From Chrysochromulina tobinii (taxonomy: Eukaryota > Haptophyta > Prymnesiales > Chrysochromulinaceae): a stretch of 12,616 bases of DNA. Each line of letters starts with the position of its first letter. Within the stretch, counting starts at the first letter, position 1. The stretch is from NCBI GenBank assembly GCA_001275005.1, contig JWZX01001067.1:1-12616 (forward strand), given 5' to 3'. The position numbers were made by a program, and so were the translations under genes. Below the pieces are notes generated by a model. That model made no database searches. It saw only the letters and a program-made list of their open reading frames with translations, and was not told the origin of the DNA. Below are positions 10,242 to 12,616 of this stretch, piece after piece.

Positions 10242-12616
10242 TGGGTATGGAGGTCGCTGCCACCGCGACGCGGCCGCCCGCGTGTGGCTGCTGATGATGA
10301 GGCTCGTCTGCGGAGACCGTGCTCACGGACATGTTGCTGAGCCAGTTGTTGACGTCTTTGCGCCGCAGCTCGACTTGTCTACGCCTCGTCCACCAGCAGA
10401 CCATCGCCAGGCAGCACAGCAGCCCAACAACCGCCGAGAGCACGCCGATGACGAGGATGGTGATGGCGTCGCCATCGGCGCTGTTCAGCGCGCCCGGCGG
10501 CCGTTGCGGGGGCGGCGATGGCGAGTGCGAGGAAGGCGGCGGTGGCGGCAATGATGCGAGGTCCGCGACGGTGGGTGGCGTCACGATTGCAAGCACGGCG
10601 ATCGAGATGCCGGTGACGCTCGCGAGCATGGCGGTCGCACTGCTCGCGCTGCTCGTCGCGCTGGCCATCGTCGACTGCACCGAGGCCGCCGCTGCCCTGG
10701 TCGTCTGGATGCTCACACCGACGACGACGCTGCCCGACGATAGAGTCAACTCCACCGCCGATGGGTCGACGCTCGCCCTCGCCGCGATTGCGCTCTTCAT
10801 CTCGGTCCGCACGCTCGGGGTGAACGAGGAGACGTCGCCGGCGAGCTCGAGGGTGAATCTGACCACGCTCATCGCCGGCGGCGAGGGCGGCGGCGAGGGC
10901 GAGGGTGGCGGCGGTGAGGGCGGCGGCGGCGAGGGCGAGGGTGGCGGCGGTGAGGGCGGCGGCGGCGGGCGGGGCAAAGGTCGAAGGAGGCGGCGGCGAG
11001 GGCGAGGGCGGTGGCGGCGAGGGCGGCGGCGGCGGCGGCAGGAAAGGCGAGGGCGGCGGCGGCGGGCTCGGATCGGGCGATGGCGGTGGTGGCGGTGGCC
11101 GCGAGGGTGGTGGAGGCGGTGATGGTTCGGGCGGCTGGGGGGAAGGTGGTGGCGGCGAGAATGGAGGTCGAGGAGGAGATGGCGGAAGCGAGGGGGAGGG
11201 CGGAGGCGGCGAGGGCGGAGGCGGGGATGGTGGCGGCGGCGAGGGCGGCGGTAGCGAAGGAGGGGGTGCCAAGCAAGTTGAGACTGTTCCTGAGAGGTCG
11301 GTGAGGCTCATTGCGTGTGAGCAGATGCTACCTCCTGAGACATAGACATTTTGCCCGACCCCACCCGAAGCTGTGTTTGAGTGGATGCCGCTGGACACGA
11401 ACGCGGCGACTGTGCTTGAGCCTGAGATAAAGACGCCACCTCCTTGGCGCGGGAAGCGCACGTCACCATTTCCAGCTTGATTGTTGGAAATGGTGACGTT
11501 GATGAAAGTGGTAGTGCCACCTTCAAGGCCGACTCCACCTCCAGCGTTGGAAGCCGCGTTGGAGAATATGGTGCACGATGAGCAAGTGACGTAACCACCA
11601 CTGACCAAGACACCGCCGCCATTAGATGAGCATGAGTTGGAGTAGATGTTGGTCTCCGTGAACGTCACGGCGCCACTAGAGATGGAGACGCCACCTCCCC
11701 TGCCATTGCCAGCTCCATTATTGCGAATGTTTACGTTTGTGAATGTGGTAGTGCCACCTCGAATGCTGACTCCACCTCCATCATAATTCCAACCGGCTGA
11801 GTTGGAGTAGATGTTGGTCAGCGTGAACTGTACGGTGCCACCATGAATCAAGATGCCGCCGCCTTGATGCCATTCACCGCAACAATAATAGTTTTTGGGA
11901 CCATTGAAGTGGATGTTGGACTGCATGAACTGCACGTTTCCGCTAGTGATACGGACGCCACCTCCCCCGGTTCCCTCATCAGCTCGATTGTTGTTAACAT
12001 TCACGTTGGTGAATCGGGTCGTCCCACCTTGAATAAGGACTCCACCTCCCCCCTGATGGCCAGCCTGATTGCTATAAATATTCACGTTGGTGAATGTGGT
12101 AGTGCCACCTTGAATAAGGACTCCCCCTCCCCCTCCCCCTCCCCCTGAAGGGTCCCCATTCAGCCGGATATAGGACGGGTAATAAGACGCATCCCATGTC
12201 GCGAAGTAGCCCCCCGTAAGGTTGAGTCCGATGAGTTGCACGACGCCCGACGAGCCCGGGTTGATGTTCAGCACACGGCGCTGTATCGAGTAGCTGGCTT
12301 GTGCGTTCAGGATGACCGAACCTACCACCGCCGCCTCGAGGATGACGCTCCTGGTGATGCTGAGCTCGGCGCTGAGGTAGTAAGTGCCGGGGGCTAGGAC
12401 AATACGGCCGACGGAAGTGTTGGCAAGTGCATCGGTAAGGCTGGCGACGTCGCTTACCATAGGAGGCGGTGGCGGCGAGGGCGAGGGCGGCGGCGGCGAT
12501 GGTGGCGGCGGTGGCGGCGGCGAAGGCGGCGGCGGCGATAACGGCGGCGGCGGTGAGGGCGAGGGCGGTGGCGGCGAGGGCGAGGGCGGCGGCTGTGAGG
12601 GGCAGAGGCAAAGGAG
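9805..12616 (-). CDS. Beta-helix / Pro-rich stalk / single-pass membrane protein, 5' end missing, frameshifted
   Basis: One frame runs from the right edge to about 10985: a Pro/Ser stalk (12616-12461), then a right-handed beta-helix of about 390 residues with repeated GGG-(I/V)-x-I-x-GGTTTFTNVNI coils, like pectate-lyase-fold or chlamydial Pmp-type repeats, then a second stalk of SPPPP units. The other frame continues from about 10977: more SPPPP, a domain starting VVRFTLELAGDVSSFTP with VDPSAVELTL, a further Pro linker, one membrane helix (AITILVIGVLSAVVGLLCC) followed by basic WWTRRRQ, and a cytoplasmic tail with a Gly run and an acidic segment, ending at the stop at 9805. Together this is a plausible cell-surface protein with the beta-helix outside. 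The frame changes by one base in the stalk. At the right edge LLCLCPSQ could be the end of a signal peptide, or the pyrimidine tract plus CACAG ending at 12593 could be a phase-0 splice acceptor. Confidence 0.8.
10870..11275 (-). repeat. SPPPP low-complexity stalk
   Basis: Irregular GGCGGCGAGGGCGAGG-type repeats on the plus strand, coding Ser-Pro runs on the minus strand. Similar sequence lies at 12461-12592 at the other end of the beta-helix. Confidence 0.9.
10975..11015 (-). other. Reading-frame break in the Pro-rich stalk
   Basis: Upstream, the frame reads PPPPSTFAPPAAAALT and becomes Ala/Thr-rich, which is SPPPP read out of frame. The SPPPP sense resumes in the frame shifted by one base, just after CCTTTGCCCCG. 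That downstream frame has no ATG at this point (TTG at 10977) and upstream of it reads Arg-rich. There is no minus-strand GT between about 10978 and 11280, so an ordinary intron cannot easily explain the change. Confidence 0.75.
11999..12133 (-). repeat. 81-bp duplication of one beta-helix coil
   Basis: The 54 bp starting at 11999 recur at 12080 with few changes, starting with ATTCACGTTGGTGAAT in both. The offset is 81 bp, or 27 residues, one coil of the helix. The 5' copy runs into a (CCCCCT)n tract that codes extra glycines. Confidence 0.88.
12121..12146. repeat. (CCCCCT)n hexanucleotide tract
   Basis: About four CCCCCT units, read as glycine codons on the minus strand (GDPSGGGGGGGGVL). 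The G-rich strand is the sense strand, so the tract could form a G-quadruplex in the RNA. Confidence 0.85.

Noticed and set aside
12071-12080. TATA-box-like GCTATAAATA
   Set aside because: It lies within the beta-helix coding sequence (codons for Tyr-Ser region on the minus strand) with no gene starting nearby.

Overview
The window looks like nuclear DNA of a GC-rich unicellular alga, most likely a haptophyte, though a pelagophyte or another microalga is possible. The reasons are GC-rich codon third positions, long Pro/Ser (SPPPP) linkers joined to a beta-helix and a membrane anchor, an armadillo-repeat protein with near-identical repeats, and many short phase-0 introns that look like introners. 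There are no bacterial-style operons. The lineage is inferred from sequence style only.

Four genes are supported, all on the minus strand, so transcription runs right to left. (1) 12616-9805 is a surface protein missing its 5' end: beta-helix, Pro-rich stalk, a conserved extracellular domain, one membrane helix and a cytoplasmic tail. Its two halves are in different frames, with the break in the Pro-rich stalk near 10980. (2) 9351-7978 is an intronless protein of ten armadillo repeats with a candidate N-myristoylation signal. (3) 6934-2233 is a coiled-coil protein of about 1085 residues in nine exons, reconstructed here from direct repeats and GT/AG boundaries. Each exon alone is a short open frame, but all eight introns are phase 0 and the exons join into one frame. 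(4) 1732-1 is a nuclear-type protein with two C-x4-C-x5-H-x3-C motifs, an acidic run, a SAP-like motif and a ZZ zinc finger. Its 3' end lies beyond the left edge.

The main discovery is in gene 3. Nearly every intron is bounded by a copy of adjacent exon sequence (exact or near-exact, about 20-50 bp) plus a short recurring module. One form of the module carries a complete 3' splice site (branch-point-like TGCTGAT, pyrimidine tract, CATCAG) and borrows its 5' site from duplicated exon sequence. A related form carries a 5' site (GTGAGT) and borrows its 3' CAG from duplicated exon sequence. Intron 7 can be broken down completely into three recognisable pieces. An antisense copy of the module sits inside intron 2 with its own 28-bp duplication, and a module-like sequence is also found inside coding exon 8. 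This looks like a recent, local intron-creating process, by insertion or template switching, with target duplications longer than the few bases usual for DNA transposons.

The intergenic spacers (1733-2232, 6935-7977, 9352-9804) hold no convincing genes. They contain one hairpin, one (AC)n tract and one imperfect direct repeat. No tRNA, rRNA, CRISPR or insertion sequence was seen.
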